This document shows, piece after piece, positions 10,863 through 23,260 of a DNA stretch of 64,000 nucleotides (position 1 is the stretch's first letter; every line of letters starts with the position of its first letter). The translations under genes and the position numbers were made by a program. The DNA lies in the NCBI GenBank assembly GCA_964019135.1, contig OZ025255.1, positions 23,909,708-23,973,707 on the forward strand, written 5' to 3'. The notes under the pieces are model-generated. The model saw only the letters and a list, made by a program, of their open reading frames with translations, was not told where the DNA came from and searched no databases. This DNA is from Arenicola marina. Its lineage: Eukaryota; Annelida; Polychaeta; Arenicolidae.

Positions 10863-12380
10863 ATGTCTAACGCCTTGTAAAACTCGCGCTATTGCTATTA
10901 TTGCGAGTTGAATTTAAGTCCCAGTTTACCTTACATAATTGTTTGGCGTTAACTTGTCGCCTTGCTTTTTTTGGTTTAATTCGCATACAACGTCTACGCC
11001 ATGTAAGTAAATATAAGTATATCGTGACCAAGAAACAGCACGCGTAGCTAGGCAACTAGGCGGCTAGGCAGGCAATTTAAATCAATAACCACAATTCTTT
11101 TGCGTGTGACGTCATGTTTCATTGTTCTACGCCATGTAACTATGGCAAAGATTGTCTATTGAAAAGGCCAAAGGGCGGTTTGGGTCAGAATACAGGGGCC
11201 GGTTGCACCAATCGGTCGTAAAATTTACGCCGGTCGTATCGTAGTCGTATACGATAAGCCCTCCATACGTCGGTTGCACGAAGTGGTCGCAAATCGTACG
11301 CGGTCGCAAAAGGGGGCGTAAATATACGACCGCTACGGGGTAGGCGTACCATGGTCGTATATCAGTAAAGCCCCCAAGACCATCTCATTTCTACGCTTAA
11401 CTTGCGTTTAAACTCAATATTTACAGGAGTCAATATTTTCAAGCATAACTTGAATCATTGTGCATCGACTAAAACATATTTAACGAATTATTTTTAAAGA
11501 TAAATATTTTGTGAAATAATTTTCGGGATTATTTATGCAACTTTTATTTCGTACCTTTTTTGTGCACAATTTATCGATCACACATTGTTATTGGTTGAAA
11601 AATCCTTCCTTTGGCATTATTCTATAGAACTGGGAAAGCAATATATCTTTCGTAGAAGGAGCAGTTGCATTGCAACAGCAGCCACAATACGAAGTTGAAG
11701 CAGTATTCTACTAATGTATTGAATATATAAGACAGTATTTTCCATAAATCATCAATACATAGATATTTTTACATAATAAGGGTCTCCACCAATGGTGCAG
11801 TATTGTCATAAGCACATTTTAAAATCACTGAATACCATAAGATATTGTAGTCATGGTTTTGGGTAATGGTGCATAATGATAGCTTTGATTAGCAGGTTAT
11901 TTTCTATTAACAAGCAATTTCAACTATCCCATATTCATGTAACTTATAAGCTAATAATTTGATGTAAATACGTATTACTTGCTTAAAATGTCACCGCTTT
12001 ACTCAAGCGTGAATGTATGTGCTAAACGGCTGTTTTGCGCAGCCAATCTGGCAACGGTAGTTCTTTGACTTTAATAAATGGGTTTGCATCGATGTAGAAC
12101 CGTCTCGTGCGCGCTAACCGTCTCCTGCGCGCTGCGAGCGACACGGAGTCAGTGTGATGACAGATTTTAACGGCCTTCGGATTTAATGCTATTATACTAG
12201 TGAACACGACCATCAACTCGTAATAACAGCTCTAAGCAATCGAATACCCCACTATAACACAACCAATGAAGCCACAACATACTCTAGTGCAAACATGGAT
12301 TGCTCATCTGGATGTCATTAAACAGTTGTGATCGTGGCCTTCGTCTTATAATCACTGTACCCACACGGCGGCCAGTAACA

Positions 12381-12473
12381 GTAACTGCAGATACGGTCAA
12401 CCAAAGATGGCGTGAATTGACAATTCAGTTGACATACCTTCCGCCATCTTTGGTTGGCCGTATCTGCAGTTAC
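12381..12473. repeat. Long inverted repeat (32-nt arms), unit 2
   Basis: Arms 12381-12412 and 12442-12473 are identical to those in units 1 and 3. The loop has changed at a base or two. Confidence 0.9.
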
Positions 12474-12598
12474 GGGTCACCGCTTAAGTACAGTGGTAAT
12501 GTATCTTTTCTCTTGCACGACAAAATGAAACGAAAGGGTTTTGTTGAGCTGTCCAAGTGCAACACAAAGATGTAAGGCTAACTATTTATTAGAGTACA

Positions 12599-12848
12599 GG
12601 GGCCGTATTCATAATCCCCTCGTAACTTACGCCAGAAATGCATTTTCGTCTTAGCCTGACCAGCTCTTGGTGGTGGTGCTTCCGATGAAGACATCCTCAT
12701 CAATATAATGTTGGTACTTTCTTAATTCAGAAAATTCACTTCTTGGTTGTCTACTTATATACTTTAAACCCGATAATCGATCAACAAATCTTCCACTTAT
12801 CGCTCAGTATAGTGGCGTAGCCTAAGTGGCGATTATGAATTCGGCCCC
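12599..12848. mobile_element. 250-bp ggggcc MITE (unit 2)
   Basis: Same element as at 5938-6187, same length and same inverted ends. Confidence 0.85.
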
Positions 12849-14539
12849 AGGTCGTTTTTGCTGACCAACCCGTCAGGTGACTAAGTTCTTCCCGACAGCT
12901 GGGTTTGATAATTCAATTGAACACCTATAGTCATCATTGGCGACCCCAGCAGATGCATGCATGGGGGAAATAGGTTCTGAAACTTCCAAGCGACATGAAA
13001 AACACACCATAAAGAGACATGATTATATTATTGTCTTGCACGAGCGGTAAGTAGTATCACAGTAAGCTGAAAAAAAGAACCAGATAATAACATACACAAA
13101 ATACGTGAAGACAAACGCTGATTGCCATTACCGCAAGGGGATGGAGGGGTGTGAACTGAAACAGAATAATATTGGGGGTCACGTAAAAAAAAGGTGGGGA
13201 GGGAGGCTCCACGTCGTGTACAGCACACAGTTACAATACAAGGTGGAGGAGGCCACACCCTTATACCGCCTTCGCTCCCTCCCTCCCACCACGTATCTCA
13301 TCCGCAATGTATAAAAACATATCTTAGCAATGTATTAATGACAGCCAAACCTAACAAAACTAAACACATACAATCAATTTTTGAATACGTGCAATTCATG
13401 TGATATCCTTTCAGGATATATCGGAACTTAGAACCACTCTCTTATTATTTTTTCTTGCTCATATGGCGTCTGCCTCATCTGTAACAGTGTTGAGCCTACA
13501 GACTGTCACAACGATAAATTCCTGTCAGTGCAAATCATGTACTATTATCCCTAAATTGATTTTATTTGATTGGGGCTTAACGGCACTTTCAGCCTGTAAG
13601 GCTATATCTTGCCATACTGGTTCAGTTCATTCTAAATAACTCAATAGTCAATTACTAAAACCCTGAAAGTATCAATACATGTAAGGTGGTAAATAAAACA
13701 ATTGCAAAAATGATAAAGGGTCGAGTAGATATGAATAAAACCATGAATGCAGTCACTATTATCCCTAAAAAGCAACTAAACAGGTCGTCAACACAAGCAT
13801 GGGTGACGTGGCAGACATAGCTTAGAACTGTCCATTCGATATAAAGCAAACCACGTGTTGCCAATACTAGTTTACAACGGTTCCACCCGATTGAAGGTAG
13901 ATTTTGAGATTATTTCACACAAAATCCCGATACCTTAACTGGTTGAAACGTTAAACAAACCTATATTGTGCAGTTAAACTTAAAAAGGAAAAATTAAAAA
14001 GCTCAGAATCACTAATTCGATGCAGTAAGGCAGTAACCGTGGAGATGTCGTGGTTACCGATACACCTAATGATACTATTGATTAATCCATTTAACTCAAC
14101 ACATGAAACCATTCACAGCCTATGTTTATTATATACCATCACACATAAACTTAGGCTTCCACCAAGATCAGGTAACAACTGACGGTCATATAGAGCTCTA
14201 GCCATATTTTACTATACGTAGCAACAATTATAGAAACAACCCGTTCAGTAACCGAATACACTGAAGAGCAAATTTAAAACCCTTAAGGACTGACTTCCGA
14301 GTATTATTCTTTTAGATACTCCGCCCTAACCGCCTTGCGGCTGACACAGATTGGTTAGTGGCTTTAAGTGACAAACGTGCAATTTAGTTTAATCGTTTAA
14401 CGCTTCATCGAGTAAAGGCAGCGAGATTTTAGTGAAATAACCCCCTGGTCTCACACCTATGTTCTGAAAAGGCTCCAAACTTATATGGCTGTGCAACGGG
14501 ACTCTCTGCCACTTCCCCTGGTGACCCGATCTGCATTAA

Positions 14540-14698
14540 AGCAATATACTTACATGCGTCATCTTAGATTTTTTACATTTTAGAATCAAGACTAAAAGTA
14601 TCTCAAAATTATGATGCATATATCTTTTATATCTCTTTGAGTCTGTCAAACAAGAATTTCAGCATAAAACTGCGCGGTTTAAAGCGGAATATATTGCT
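14540..14698. mobile_element. TTAA-flanked MITE (unit 3)
   Basis: Same element as at 1490-1648, with TTAA at 14536-14539 and 14699-14702. Confidence 0.8.
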
Positions 14699-14791
14699 TT
14701 AATGTAAGTGGTTAAAGCGTCCTGAGTATACCGCCACCCGCCCAAGCCACCTGTCGGTAGCGTTTACTAATGAGCGTCTCAGATAATCAAA

Positions 14792-15034
14792 ATGGCGGGT
14801 CGTCTAGTCGGGTCGATAGCCTTTCTGTTGATGGCTTGCCTACAGTATATCGATTATCGGTTCTCTCCCAATCGCTGCCGCGAGGTACGAGTACTCGTAA
14901 ACTATTTTAACTGCCGCACTTTAGCCAATTACTACACGCCTAACAGATGCATCGATTTGATAGTTGAGGGCCCACTTCCCGAGGGGACTTTCCACCCCCT
15001 GTTCTTCGTGGAGCTCTACCACCAAGCTGTGTAA
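14792..15034 (+). other. Upstream open frame in the leader of gene 3 (80 codons), probably not a gene
   Basis: The frame opens MAGRLVGSIAFLLMACLQ, a signal-like start, and closes about 100 bases before the gene 3 ATG. The same ATG in unit 1 runs into a stop after five codons, and units 2 and 4 have diverged there. It may be 5' untranslated sequence with an upstream ORF, or the decayed first exon of an ancestral gene. Confidence 0.25.
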
Positions 15035-15137
15035 ATAACGGTGCGCATGCAGCGGTGAGAGGCATTGAGGGACCCAGCTCTCAAGTCGGGTGGACATTGA
15101 TAACGAACAATCACCGGGGGTCCGTATTATCGCCGCT

Positions 15138-16895
15138 ATGATGCCATTCCCACGGGGAATGAAGATGTTCATCCTTCTGGTGTGTGCGACAGGTTTCTTG
15201 GCGATGTATGCGCTAGCGATACCGCATAGATGGACGCGATTGCCGCAACCGATGGTGAGTTGGATGCGTAGTGTCCCCGCCATGTGGTCGTTAGAGGGTG
15301 ATGGGAATGGCGGCCTGGGGACAACAGTGATGACCCGGGAGGCGACCCCAGCCAACGTCGTGGAGGTCACCGCCCGCGGAGATACGTTGACGTCATCGAC
15401 CATCGACGACGATATAGTGACTGACGCGAGAGACACGTCTTCAAGTATGACTCAAAGCGAAGGCGCAAGCGACGCTGAGGCTGAAGCCGCTTTGCGAGAT
15501 AAAGACGGTGAAAAAACTGGGAACCTTCGGTCTGTGATGACATGGGATTCCTTCGAGGATGCTTTAGAAGAACAGTCCACCGATGACAAGTTCGTGATTC
15601 TGGCGCTCGTGGATAGCGGTTTTCTGGAGATGGCCTGCAATTTCTACCTCTCCTCCATCGTCAGGTTCCACATTCCGAACTTTATCTTTATAGCCGCGGA
15701 TCCTACAGTGTGTGGTTCCATTCAGTCGCAAAACGGGATTCCGGATCACGTCCCATGCTTCGTATATGACGACGATCCGGCGGCCAACATCACATCTGTG
15801 TACGGATCCAAGGATTTCCACCGGAAAACCAACTCCCGCAACGACATGGTGCTCCAAGCCCTGGAGCTCGGGTACACGGTGCTAAATACCGATCTGGACA
15901 TTATATTCCTGAATAACCCCTTGGCTGACGTCACCACCACGTGTCGGACCCAGCAGTGCGACGTCGCGCCGTTGTGGGATCGTAGCAGCTGGAATTCCGG
16001 CTTCATTTACATCCGGCCGACAGAGGAAGCCAAGGCGATGTACAGACGCATGATCGAAATTTTTAAAACGCGAAATTTGGATGACCAAATTATCTTGAAT
16101 GACGTCATTGCGGAGTTCGCGGAGCAGAAACGGGATCTGAAGGTCGTCGAGTTGCAACAGGAACGCTACGTCAACGGTCACACATATTTCATGTCCGCAG
16201 GTATTTCATCCCCAATGGATAAGTCGTCGTTTTGTTCTGACTGTTACGTGATACATAATAATTGGGTTAAAGGCCGTGAGATTAAGATCCAACGCTTCAA
16301 GGAACACGGATTGTGGTTCTTTGATATGGATCGTTATTATAGCGATCCCGGCGGGAAGTACATCGCGGTTGTCAACCCCCAAGAGGCCCTTTTGGGTCGA
16401 AGTCAAGTGCAGGGCCTCCAGTGGAAATCCATAAGAAACGCCCTGGCCATAGCCGCCATCTTAAACAGGACCCTGATTCTCCCACTGACAGTCAACAACA
16501 AGCGGAACGCTACCACGTTCTACCACTTTCTGAACCGCCATGCGATTCCAACATTCTGCGCAGCCTTTGAATTTCGCGAGTGGAATTTCTTGCGCCATCC
16601 ATATGTACCAGACTCCGTCAGAGAATCCGTGTCGGCCACATACGTCATCGAGAATCTGGAATCTGTCAGTGAAACGATCCAGGAGGATGTAAAAAACGAA
16701 TGCGAAATCCTGAAGCCCCGTTCGCCTCAGGGCGGGCCGACTGTCAGTGAAATCCGCACATGGCTCCAGTTGGACGCATCAAGCGTCTTATCCCTATACG
16801 GGCCTTCACTGTACGCTACATTCGAAGAGCTGGACTATGGAAAGATCCTGGGAGACATTGGCGAGGAATTCTTCGAAAAATTTGCAAATATCTGA
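15138..16895 (+). CDS. Type II membrane glycosyltransferase-like protein, copy 3 (mosaic)
   Basis: 585 residues, same architecture as copy 1: anchor, acidic stem, NTDLD at 251-255, WNSGF, DDQ and the C-terminal block. The start was chosen as for copy 2, since the 16-codon extension lacks ATG. Its sequence is a patchwork. Upstream of about 15010 it follows unit 1, from about 15019 to 15933 it follows copies 2 and 4 (AIPHRW, NNPLADVTT), and from 15982 it again follows copy 1 (DRSSW, AEFAEQ, NGHTYF, SSPMDK, NNKRNA). Private changes include S for G in TSSSMTQ, F for L in DDKFV and A for V in FIAADP. The frame is intact. Followed by a five-unit minisatellite and AATAAA. Confidence 0.85.
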   Translation: MMPFPRGMKMFILLVCATGFLAMYALAIPHRWTRLPQPMVSWMRSVPAMWSLEGDGNGGLGTTVMTREATPANVVEVTARGDTLTSSTIDDDIVTDARDTSSSMTQSEGASDAEAEAALRDKDGEKTGNLRSVMTWDSFEDALEEQSTDDKFVILALVDSGFLEMACNFYLSSIVRFHIPNFIFIAADPTVCGSIQSQNGIPDHVPCFVYDDDPAANITSVYGSKDFHRKTNSRNDMVLQALELGYTVLNTDLDIIFLNNPLADVTTTCRTQQCDVAPLWDRSSWNSGFIYIRPTEEAKAMYRRMIEIFKTRNLDDQIILNDVIAEFAEQKRDLKVVELQQERYVNGHTYFMSAGISSPMDKSSFCSDCYVIHNNWVKGREIKIQRFKEHGLWFFDMDRYYSDPGGKYIAVVNPQEALLGRSQVQGLQWKSIRNALAIAAILNRTLILPLTVNNKRNATTFYHFLNRHAIPTFCAAFEFREWNFLRHPYVPDSVRESVSATYVIENLESVSETIQEDVKNECEILKPRSPQGGPTVSEIRTWLQLDASSVLSLYGPSLYATFEELDYGKILGDIGEEFFEKFANI

Positions 16896-16914
16896 GAGGA
16901 ATATATAATCCTGA

Positions 16915-17240
16915 CTACCCTAGAACCACCGTTGCGTAGAATGCGGTCTACATGTGCAGGCCCCGGGAGGCCGGCGGCCTGCCTACCCTAGAACCGCCGT
17001 TGCGTATTAATGCGGTCTGCATGTGCAGGCCGCGGGAGGCCGGTCGCCTGATTACCCTAGAACCACCGTTGCGTAGTAATGCGGTCTAGATGTGGAGGCC
17101 CCGAGAGGCCGGCCGCCTGCCTACCCTAGAACCGCTGTTGCGTAGTAATGCTTTCTGCATGTGCAGGCCCCGAGAGGCCGGCCGCCTGCCTACCCTAGAA
17201 CCACCGTTGCGTAGTATTGCGGTCTGCATGTGCAGGGCTG
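16915..17240 (+). repeat. 69-bp GC-rich minisatellite, 5 units
   Basis: ctaccc starts from 16915 to 17190 at 69-bp steps. The order of variant units matches that after gene 1. Confidence 0.95.
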
Positions 17241-17261
17241 CTACAGCTTGGTAAAGGGCCA

Positions 17262-17267
17262 AATAAA
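17262..17267 (+). terminator. Polyadenylation signal of gene copy 3
   Basis: AATAAA in the same position as in units 1 and 2. Confidence 0.55.
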
Positions 17268-18770
17268 ATGTCTAACGCCTTGTAAAACTCGCGCTATTGC
17301 TATTATTGCGAGTTGAATTTAAGTCCCAGTTTACCTTACATATGTGTTTGGCGTTAACTTGTCGCCTTGCTTTTTTTTTGTTTAATTCGCATACAACGTC
17401 TGCGCCATGTAAGTAAATATAAGTATATCGTGACCAAGAAACAGCACGCGTAGCTAGGCAACTAGGCGGCTAGGCAGGCAATTTAAATCAATAACCACAA
17501 TTCTTTTGTGTGCGACGTCATGTTTCATTGTTCTACGCCATGTAACTATGGCAAAGATTGTCTATTGAACAGGCCAAAGGGCGGTTTGGGTCCGAATACA
17601 GGGGCCGGTTGCACCAAGCGGTCGTAAAATTTACGCCGGTCGTATCGTAGTCGTATACGATAAGCCCTCCATACGTCGGTTGCACGAAGTGGTCGCGAAT
17701 CGTACGCGGTCGCAAAAGGGGGCGTAAATATACGACCGCTACGGGGTAGGCGTACCGTGGTCGTATATCAGTAAAGCCCCCAAGACCATCTCATTTCTAC
17801 GCTTAACTTGCGTCTAAACTCAATATTTACAGGAGTCAATATTTTCAAGCATAACTTGAATCATTGTGCATCGACTAAAACATATTTAACGAATTATTTT
17901 TAAAGATGAATATTTTGTGAAATAATTTTCGGGACTATTTATGCAACTTTCATTTCGTACCTTTTTTGTGCCCAATTTATCGCTTAAACATTGTTATTGG
18001 TTGACCAATCCTTCCTTTGGTATTACTCTATAGAACTGGGAAAGCAATATATCATTCGTAGAAGGAGCAGTTGCATTGCAACAACAGCCACAATACGAAG
18101 TTGAAGCAGTATTCTACTAATGTATTGAATATATAGGACAGTATTGTCCATAAATCATCAATACATAAATATTTTTACATAATAAGGGTCTCCACCAATG
18201 GGGCAGTATTGTCATAAACACATTTTAACATCACTGAATACCATAAGATATTGTAGTCATGGTTTTGGGTAATGGTGCATAATGATGGCTTTGATTAACA
18301 GGTTTTTATTCTATTAAAAAGCAATTTCAACTATCCCATATTCATGTAACTTATAGGCTAATAATTTAATGTAAATACTTATTACTTGCTTAAAATGTCA
18401 CTGTTTTACTCAAGTAGTGAATTTATGTGCTAAACGGCTGTTTTGCGCAGCCAATTTGGCATCGGTAGTTCTTTGACTTTAATAAATGGGTTTGCATCGA
18501 TGTAGAACCGTCTCCTGCGCACTGCGAGCGACACGGAGTCAGTGTGATGACAGATTTTATCGGCCTTCAGATTTAATGCTATTTTACTAGTTAACACGAC
18601 CATCAACTCGTAATAACAGCTCTAAGCAATCGAATACCTCACTATAACACAACCAATGAAGCCACAACATACTCTAGTGCAAACATGGATTGCTGATCTG
18701 GATGTCATTAAGAAGGTGTGATCGTGGCCTTCGTCTTATAATAACTGTGCGCACACGGCGGCCAGTAACA

Positions 18771-18863
18771 GTAACTGCAGATACGGTCAACCAAAGATGG
18801 CGTGAATTGACATTTCAGTTGACATACCTTCCGCCATCTTTGGTTGGCCGTATCTGCAGTTAC
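18771..18863. repeat. Long inverted repeat (32-nt arms), unit 3
   Basis: Arms 18771-18802 and 18832-18863, same sequence as in units 1 and 2. Confidence 0.9.
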
Positions 18864-18988
18864 GGGTCACCGCTTAAGTACAGTGTTAATTTATCTTTTC
18901 TCTTGCACGACAAAATGAAACGAAAGGGTTTTGTTGAGCTGTCCAAGTGCAACAAGAAGATGTAAGGCTAACCATTTATTAGAGTACA

Positions 18989-19238
18989 GGGGCCGTATTC
19001 ATAATCCCCTCGTAACTTTCGCAAGAAATGCATTTTCGTCTTAGCCTGACCAGCTCCTTGTGGTGGTGCTTGCGATGAAGACATCCTCATCAATATAATG
19101 TTGGTACTTTCTTAATTCAGAAAATTCACTTCTTGGTTGTCTACTTATATACTTTAAACCCGATAATCGATCAACAAATCTTCCACTTAGCGCTCAGTAT
19201 AGTGGCGTAGCCTAAGTGGCGATTATGAATTCGGCCCC
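18989..19238. mobile_element. 250-bp ggggcc MITE (unit 3)
   Basis: Same element and length as at 5938-6187 and 12599-12848. Confidence 0.85.
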
Positions 19239-20912
19239 AGGTCGTTTTTGCTGACCAACCCGTCAGGTGACTAAGTTCTTCCCGACAGCTGGGTTTGATA
19301 ATTCAATTGAACACCTATAGTCATCATTGGCGACCCCAGCAGATGCATGCATGGGGGAAATAGGTTCTGAAACTTTCAAGCGACATGAAAGACGTACCAT
19401 AAAGAGACATGATTATATTATTGTCTTGCACGAGCGGTAAGTAGTATCACAGTAAGCTGACAAAAAGAGCCAGATAATAACATACACAAAATACGTGAAG
19501 ACAAACGCTGAATGCCCTTACCACAAGGAGATGGAGGGGTCTGAACCGAAACAGAATAATATTGGGGGGCAGGTAAAAAAAGGAGTGGGGGGAGGGTCCA
19601 CATCGTGTACAGCACACAGTTACCATACAAGGTGGAGGAGGCCACACCCTTATACCGCCCCCGCACACCTCCCTCCCATAACGAATCTCATCCGCGATGC
19701 ATAAAGACACATCTTAACACTGTATTATTGACAGCCAAACCTGTCTAAACGAAGCCTAAACGAAACTAAAAACAAACAATCAATTTTCGAATACGTGCAA
19801 TTCATGTGACATCCTGTCAGGAAATATCAGAACTTAGAACCACTCTCTTATTATTTTTTCAGTGTTGAGCCTACAGACTGTCACAACGATAAATTCCTGT
19901 CAGTGCAAATCATGTACTATTATCCCTAATTTGATTTGATTTGATTGGGGTTTAACGGCACTTTCAGCCTGTAAGGCTATATCTTGCCATTCTGCTTCAG
20001 TTCATTCTAAATAACTCAAGAGTCAATTACTAAAACCCTGAAAGTATCAATACATGTGAGCCGGTAAATAAAACAATTGCAAAAATGATAAAGGGTCCAG
20101 TAGATATGAATAAAACCAAGAATGCAGTCACTATTATCCCTAAAAAGCAACTAAACAGGTCGTCAACACAAGCATGCGTGACGTGGCAGACATAGCTTTC
20201 AACTGTCCATATCGATATAAAGCAAAGCACGTGTTGCCAATACTAGTTTACAACGATTCCACCCGATTGAAGGTAGATTTTGAGATTATTACGCACAATA
20301 TCTCGATAACATAACTGGTTGAAACGTTAAACAAACCTATATTGTGCAGTTAAGCTTAAAAAGAAAAAAAGAAAAAGGTCACAATCACTAATTCGATGGA
20401 AGACAGTAACCGTGGAGATGTCGTGGTTACCGATACCCAGACTGGTACTGTTGATTAATCCAATTAACTCAACAAATGAAACCATTCACAGCCTATGTTT
20501 ATTATATACCATCACACATAAACTTAGGCTTCCACCAAGATCAGGTAACAACTGACCGTCATATAGAGCTCTAGCCATATTTTACTATACGTAGAAACAA
20601 TTATAAAAACAACCCGTTCTGTAACCGAATAAAATCAAGAGCAAATTTAAAACCCATAAGGACGGACTTCCAAGTATTATTCTTTTTAATACTCCGCCCT
20701 AACCGCCTTGCGGCTGACACAGATTGGTTAGTGGCTTTAAGTGACACACGTACAATTTAGTTTAATTGTTTAACGCTTCATCAAGTGAAGGTAGCGAGAT
20801 TTTAGTGAAATAACCACCTGGTCTCACACCTATGTTCTGAAAACGCTCCAAACTTATATGGCTGTTCAACGGAACTCTCTGCCACTTCCCCTGGTGACCC
20901 GATCTGCATTAA

Positions 20913-21070
20913 AGCAATATATTTACATGCGCCATCTTAGATTTTTACATTTTAGAATCAAGACTAAAAGTATCTCAAAATTATGATGCATATATCTTTT
21001 ATATCTCTTTGAGTCTGTAAAACAAGAATTTCAGCAAAAAACTGCGCGGTTTAAAGCGGAATATATTGCT
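20913..21070. mobile_element. TTAA-flanked MITE (unit 4)
   Basis: Same element as at 1490-1648, with TTAA at 20909-20912 and 21071-21074. Confidence 0.8.
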
Positions 21071-21502
21071 TTAATGTAAGTGGTTAAAGCGTCCTGAGTA
21101 TACCGCCAACCGCCTATGCCACCTGTCGGTATTGTATACTAATGAGCGTTTCAGATAATCAAAATGGCGGATCTACTCCATTCGATAGCATTTGACTGTT
21201 GATGGCTTGCCTACAGATAATCGATTATCGGTTCTCTTCCACTCGCTACCGCGAGGTACGATTACTCAAAAACTGTTTTTTAAAGCCGCGCTTTAGCCAA
21301 TTACCACACGCCAAACACATGCATCGATCTGATAGTAGTCCTTCCCGAGGGGACTTTCCACCACCTGTTCTTCTTGGAGCTCTACCACCAAGCTATGTAT
21401 ATAACGGTGCGCATGCAGCGGTGAGAGGCATTGAGGGACCCAGCTCTCAAGTCGGGTGGACATTGATAACGAACAATCACCGGGGTCCGTATTATCGCCG
21501 CT

Positions 21503-23260
21503 ATGATGCCATTCCCACGGGGAATGAAGGTGTTCATCCTTCTGGTGTGTGCGACAGGTTTCTTGGCGATGTATGCGCTAGCGATACCGCATAGATGGAC
21601 GCGATTGCCGCAACCGATGGTGAGTTGGATGCGTAGTGTCCCCGCCATGTGGTCGTTAGAGGGTGATGGGAATGGCGGCCTGGGGACAACAGTGATGACC
21701 CGGGAGGCGACCCCAGCCAACGTCGTGGAGGTCACCGCCCGCGGAGATACGTTGACGTCATCGACCATCGACGACGATATAGTGACTGACGCGAGAGACA
21801 CGTCTTCAGGTATGACTCAAAGCGAAGGCGCAAGCGACGCTGAGGCTGAAGCCGCTTTGCGAGATAAAGACGGTGAAAAAACTGGGAACCTTCGGTCTGT
21901 GATGACATGGGATTCCTTCGAGGAAGCTTTAGAGGAACAGTCCACCGATGACAAGTTGGTGATTCTGGCGCTCGTGGATAGCGGTTTTCTGGAGATGGCC
22001 TGCAATTTCTACCTCTCCTCCATCGTCAGGTTCCACATTCCGAACTTTATCTTTATAGCCGTGGATCCTACAGTGTGTGGTTCCATTCAGTCGCAAAACG
22101 GGATTCCGGATCACGTCCCATGCTTCGTATATGACGACGATCCGGCGGCCAACATCACATCTGTGTACGGATCCAAGGATTTCCACCGGAAAACCAACTC
22201 CCGCAACGGCATGGTGCTCCAAGCTCTGGAGCTCGGGTACACCGTGCTAAATACCGATCTGGACATTATATTTCTGAATAACCCCTTGGCTGACGTCACC
22301 ACCACGTGTCGGACCCAGCAGTGCGACGTCGCGCCGTTGTGGGATCATAGCAGCTGGAATTCCGGCTTCATTTACATCCGGCCGACAGAGGAAGCCAAGG
22401 CGATGTACAGACGCATGATCGAAATTTTTAAAACGCGCAATTTGGATGACCAAATTATCTTGAATGACGTCATTGCGGAGTTTGAGGAGCAGAAACGGGA
22501 TCTGAAGGTTGTGGCGTTGCAACAGGAACGTTACGTCAACGGTCATATATATTTCATGTCTGCAGGTACGTCATCCCCAACGGATAAGTCATCGTTTTGC
22601 TCTGACTGTTACGTGATACATAATAATTGGGTTAAAGGCCGTGAGATTAAGATTCAACGCTTCAAGGAACACGGATTATGGTTCTTTGATATGGATGGTT
22701 ATTATAGCGATCCCGACGGGAAGTACATCGCGGTCGTCAACCCCCAAGAGGCCTTTTTGGGTCGAAGCAAAGTGCAGGACCTCCAGTGGAAATCCATAAG
22801 GAACGCCCTGGTCATAGCCGCCATCTTAAACAGGACCCTGATTCTCCCACTGACAGTCAACAACAAGTGGAACGCTACCACGTTCTACCGCTTTCTGAAC
22901 CGCCATGCGATTCCAACATTCTGCGCAGCCTTTGAATTTCGCGAGTGGAATTTCTTGCGCCATCCATATGTACCAGACTCCGTCAGAGAATCCGTGTCGG
23001 CCACATACGTCATCGAGAATCTGGAATCTGTCAGTGAAACGATCCAGAAGGATGTAAAAAACGAATACGAAATCCTGAAGCCCCGTTCGCCTCAGGGCGG
23101 GCCGACTGTCAGTGAAATCCGCACATGGCTCCAGTCGGACGCATCAAGCGTCCTATCCCTATACGGGCCTTCACTGTACGCTACATTCGAAGAGCTGGAC
23201 TATGGAAAGATCCTGGGAGACATTGGAGCGGAATTCTTCGAAAAATTTGCAAATATCTGA
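21503..23260 (+). CDS. Type II membrane glycosyltransferase-like protein, copy 4
   Basis: 585 residues, intact, with all motifs of the other copies (anchor, NTDLD, WNSGF, DDQ, C-terminal block). Closest to copy 2. Relative to it I read about 12 replacements, including M10V in the anchor, DRYY to DGYY, KVQG to KVQD, ALAIAA to ALVIAA, YHF to YRF, a C-to-Y change (ECEIL to EYEIL) and GEEFF to GAEFF. Most fall in the C-terminal block and are otherwise invariant in copies 1-3, so this copy may be drifting or specialising. It lacks the 3' flank of its sisters; the first plausible AATAAA cluster downstream is near 24309, beyond a different minisatellite. Confidence 0.82.
   Translation: MMPFPRGMKVFILLVCATGFLAMYALAIPHRWTRLPQPMVSWMRSVPAMWSLEGDGNGGLGTTVMTREATPANVVEVTARGDTLTSSTIDDDIVTDARDTSSGMTQSEGASDAEAEAALRDKDGEKTGNLRSVMTWDSFEEALEEQSTDDKLVILALVDSGFLEMACNFYLSSIVRFHIPNFIFIAVDPTVCGSIQSQNGIPDHVPCFVYDDDPAANITSVYGSKDFHRKTNSRNGMVLQALELGYTVLNTDLDIIFLNNPLADVTTTCRTQQCDVAPLWDHSSWNSGFIYIRPTEEAKAMYRRMIEIFKTRNLDDQIILNDVIAEFEEQKRDLKVVALQQERYVNGHIYFMSAGTSSPTDKSSFCSDCYVIHNNWVKGREIKIQRFKEHGLWFFDMDGYYSDPDGKYIAVVNPQEAFLGRSKVQDLQWKSIRNALVIAAILNRTLILPLTVNNKWNATTFYRFLNRHAIPTFCAAFEFREWNFLRHPYVPDSVRESVSATYVIENLESVSETIQKDVKNEYEILKPRSPQGGPTVSEIRTWLQSDASSVLSLYGPSLYATFEELDYGKILGDIGAEFFEKFANI

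Larger units (their letters stand above)
6427..13087 (+). repeat. Array unit 2
   Basis: This is the longest unit (6661 bp), largely because its 69-bp minisatellite has nine units instead of five. It carries gene 2. Spacers 6660-7855 and 11390-12290 show no gene. Confidence 0.9.
13088..19477 (+). repeat. Array unit 3
   Basis: A 6390-bp unit carrying gene 3. The 5' spacer follows unit 1 variants (for example acaacggttccaccc, where units 2 and 4 read acaacgattccaccc), as do the five-unit minisatellite and the 3' spacer. Spacers 13320-14535 and 17790-18680 show no gene. Confidence 0.9.
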
